Origin: Gemmiger formicilis
Lineage (GTDB): Bacteria; Bacillota; Clostridia; Oscillospirales; Ruminococcaceae
Assembly: GCF_018784445.1 (NCBI RefSeq)
Contig: NZ_WQOH01000036.1
Coordinates: 114,938 to 149,829, forward strand
Reading direction: 5' to 3'
Length of the DNA stretch: 34,892 bases
The number at the start of each line of letters is the position of its first letter. Within the stretch, counting starts at the first letter, position 1. The notes beneath the pieces were generated by a model that searched no databases, was not told where the DNA came from, and saw only the letters and a program-made list of their open reading frames with translations. Of the stretch, positions 32,961 to 34,892 are shown piece by piece. A program made the position numbers and the translations under genes.

Positions 32961-34451
32961 ATGAAAATAGGATTCGATAATGACAAATACCTTGCGATGC
33001 AGTCTGCCCATATCCGGGAGCGCATTGCCCAGTTTGACAATAAACTCTATTTGGAATTTGGCGGTAAGCTTTTCGACGACTACCATGCCTCCCGCGTGCT
33101 GCCGGGCTTCCAGCCGGATTCCAAGCTGCAGATGCTTTTGCAGCTGAAGGAGCAGGCCGAAGTCGTCGTCGTCATCAGCGCCGAGGATATCGTCGCCAAC
33201 AAGATGCGTGGTGACTACGGCATTACCTACGATGTGGACGTGCTGCGTCTCATCGACGCGTTCCAGGGCGTGGGTCTGTTTGTGGGCAGCGTCTGCGTGA
33301 CGAAGTACACCGACGCGCCTGAAGTCACAGCCTTTGAACAGAAGCTCAACGCACTGGGCATCCGCACCTTCCGCCATTACAAGATTCCCGGCTACCCCAA
33401 CGATGTGGCCCATATCGTTAGCGACGACGGCTACGGCAAGAATGATTACATCGAGACCGAGCGCCCGCTCGTCGTCATCACGGCCCCCGGCCCCGGCAGC
33501 GGCAAAATGGCGGTCTGCCTGTCCCAGCTCTACCATGAGTACAAGCGCGGCGTCAAGGCGGGCTATGCCAAGTTCGAGACGTTTCCCATCTGGAACCTGC
33601 CGCTGAAGCACCCGGTCAACCTGGCCTACGAGGCCGCTACCGCCGATCTGAACGACGTCAATATGATCGATCCCTTTCACCTGGAAGCCTACGGCAAGAC
33701 CACAGTCAACTACAACCGCGACGTCGAGATTTTTCCGGTCGTCAACGCCATGTTTGAACTGATTGCGGGCAAGAGCCCCTACCGTTCACCCACGGATATG
33801 GGCGTCAACATGGCGGGCAACTGCATCATCGACGATGAGGTCTGCCGCGAAGCCTCGCTGAATGAGATCATGCGTCGGTATTTCAAGTGCCTCTGTGACC
33901 AGAAGGCCAGCGGCATTGTCAAACAGGAGCGCTTTAAGCTGGAACTGCTGATGAACCAGGCAGGCATTGCGCTGGGCCAGCGCGAGGTCGAAAAACGCGC
34001 CCACGCCACGTCGGAGACTACCGACGGCAAACCCGCCGCTGCCATTGAACTGGCCGACGGCACCATCGTCACCGGCAAGACCGGCCCGCTGCTGGGCGCG
34101 GCATCCTCTGCATTGCTGAACGCCCTCAAGAAATTGGCAGGCATCGACCAGGAGATCGATTTGGTGTCCGCCCGCGCTATCGCGCCGATCCAGATGCTGA
34201 AAACGAACTACCTGGGCAGCAAGAACCCGCGCCTGCACACCGACGAGATTTTGATTGCCCTGTCCAGCTCGGTTTCCGAGAATGAGTACGCCGCCAAGGC
34301 CATGGAGCAGATTCCCAACTTGAAAGGTTGCGATATCCATTCCACGGTCATCCTGTCCAGCGTTGACGCCGATACCCTGAAAAAACTCGGCATGTACCTG
34401 ACCTGCGAACCCACCTACGAAGAAGACGACCGTATGTACCATAAAAAGTAA
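32961..34451 (+). CDS. DUF1846 domain-containing protein
   Basis: 496 residues, a length typical of the DUF1846 family of cytoplasmic proteins with unclear function. Recognisable segments are KIGFDNDKYL at the start, ISAEDIVANKMRGDYGITYD, a phosphate-loop-like APGPGSGK (175-182) and YRSPTDMGVNMAGN. The GPGSGK loop suggests nucleotide binding, but I know of no proven reaction. ATG 32961 is supported by AAAAGGGG about ten bases upstream; reading further upstream would cross the promoter. Single-gene unit, ended by a strong hairpin. Confidence 0.9.
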   Translation: MKIGFDNDKYLAMQSAHIRERIAQFDNKLYLEFGGKLFDDYHASRVLPGFQPDSKLQMLLQLKEQAEVVVVISAEDIVANKMRGDYGITYDVDVLRLIDAFQGVGLFVGSVCVTKYTDAPEVTAFEQKLNALGIRTFRHYKIPGYPNDVAHIVSDDGYGKNDYIETERPLVVITAPGPGSGKMAVCLSQLYHEYKRGVKAGYAKFETFPIWNLPLKHPVNLAYEAATADLNDVNMIDPFHLEAYGKTTVNYNRDVEIFPVVNAMFELIAGKSPYRSPTDMGVNMAGNCIIDDEVCREASLNEIMRRYFKCLCDQKASGIVKQERFKLELLMNQAGIALGQREVEKRAHATSETTDGKPAAAIELADGTIVTGKTGPLLGAASSALLNALKKLAGIDQEIDLVSARAIAPIQMLKTNYLGSKNPRLHTDEILIALSSSVSENEYAAKAMEQIPNLKGCDIHSTVILSSVDADTLKKLGMYLTCEPTYEEDDRMYHKK

Positions 34452-34484
34452 GCAAAAGGGAGAGGGACAACCTCTCCCTTTTGC
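34452..34484 (+). terminator. Terminator of the DUF1846 gene
   Basis: A perfect 14-bp stem, GCAAAAGGGAGAGG with CCTCTCCCTTTTGC, loop GACAA. The T tract lies within the right arm. It starts directly after the stop codon. Confidence 0.85.
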
Positions 34485-34712
34485 AGTAGGGGAGGGATTT
34501 ATCCCTCCCGGCGGCCATCCCCTTATTGCCACATAATCTTTCGCAACCCCGGTAGGGGCCGGGCATGCCCGGCCCGCAACCTTGCCGTTACTGCAATTTA
34601 ATCTTGCATTATTGTAGGGAGGGGGCTTGCCCCTCCGCTGCACATTGCCTTTATTGCCCCTTATTCCCGCCAGGTCGCCCATGTAGGGGCGGCATACATG
34701 CCGCCCCCCACC
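34485..34712. repeat. Intergenic repeat array (GTAGGGG family)
   Basis: Four palindromic units: GGGAGGGAT/ATCCCTCCC (34490-34498 / 34501-34509), the 18-base GGCCGGGCATGCCCGGCC (34557-34574), a GGAGGGGGC-TTG-CCCCTCC-type unit (about 34619-34638), and GGGGCGGCAT/ATGCCGCCCC (34686-34695 / 34698-34707). Units two and three copy the order at 22671-22754. Confidence 0.85.
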
Positions 34713-34812
34713 TTCCCATTACAACCCCTTGTACCTATCACCACCTACCACCCCAATATACACCTTGCCTAAAAATTGATCTCAAAATTTGTCAAAAAAT
34801 CCGAAAAAACTG

Positions 34813-34841
34813 TTGACAAGAGTCATACTCCTTGCTATAAT
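34813..34841 (+). promoter_or_regulatory. Perfect consensus sigma-A promoter at the window edge
   Basis: TTGACA (34813-34818), 17 bases, TATAAT (34836-34841). A 10-bp hairpin TTTCGCGGCG/CGCCGCGAAA (34852-34861 / 34866-34875) begins about at the transcript start. No gene is visible in the remaining bases. Confidence 0.85.
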
Positions 34842-34892
34842 AATCAAGCTGTTTCGCGGCGGACACGCCGCGAAAAGCGCTTCATAACAGCC

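Overview
The window looks like chromosome of a gut Clostridia, most like the Faecalibacterium/Subdoligranulum/Gemmiger part of the Oscillospiraceae. This is an inference from GC-rich codon use, the gene set (spoIIR, addAB, cstA, class B sortase, DUF1846) and intergenic GTAGGGG-type palindromic repeats. No 16S gene is present to confirm it.

Left part (1-6591) is accessory DNA. It opens with a 5'-truncated anaerobic sulfatase-maturase-type radical SAM gene. Two overlapping half-size CHR (chromate-transporter family) genes and a NahK-like N-acetylhexosamine kinase follow, then two strong terminators. Next comes a Tn916-type recombination module: sigma-70-region-4-like gene, ORF8-like HTH gene, a 530-base structured non-coding stretch, excisionase and tyrosine integrase. 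It ends against the 3' end of a tRNA-Leu(CAA) gene. This is the right end of an integrative element whose left end lies outside the window, and the sulfatase/hexosamine genes may be its cargo. Five TGGCAGACAA-type repeats lie between the integrase and the tRNA, with a sixth inside the tRNA.

Middle part (6592-22660) is core genome. On the minus strand lie tRNA-Leu, a class B sortase and a small protein with a TPATG sorting-type signal. On the plus strand lie rfbA-rfbD-rfbB (dTDP-sugar synthesis, no rfbC), an unknown membrane-anchored protein, and a co-directional run: Lrp/AsnC regulator, class I aminotransferase, ispE, spoIIR, addB, addA. The spoIIR ribosome-binding site is one arm of a perfect 10-bp hairpin, and an intergenic repeat appears to encode the SpoIIR C-terminus.

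Right part (22661-34892). On the minus strand are a polar amino-acid ABC operon (binding protein, permease, ATPase) and, upstream of it, cstA. A consensus promoter and a terminator-type hairpin lie between cstA and the operon, so the leader may act as an attenuator. On the plus strand is a GH13 alpha-glucosidase-type enzyme. On the minus strand are a nitroreductase and a cell-wall pair: an M15-type peptidase with a peptidoglycan-binding domain, and a SpoIID-like protein with six peptidoglycan-binding repeats that appears N-terminally short. A divergent DUF1846 gene follows. The window ends in dispersed repeats and a perfect consensus promoter (TTGACA, 17 bp, TATAAT) whose gene lies beyond the edge.
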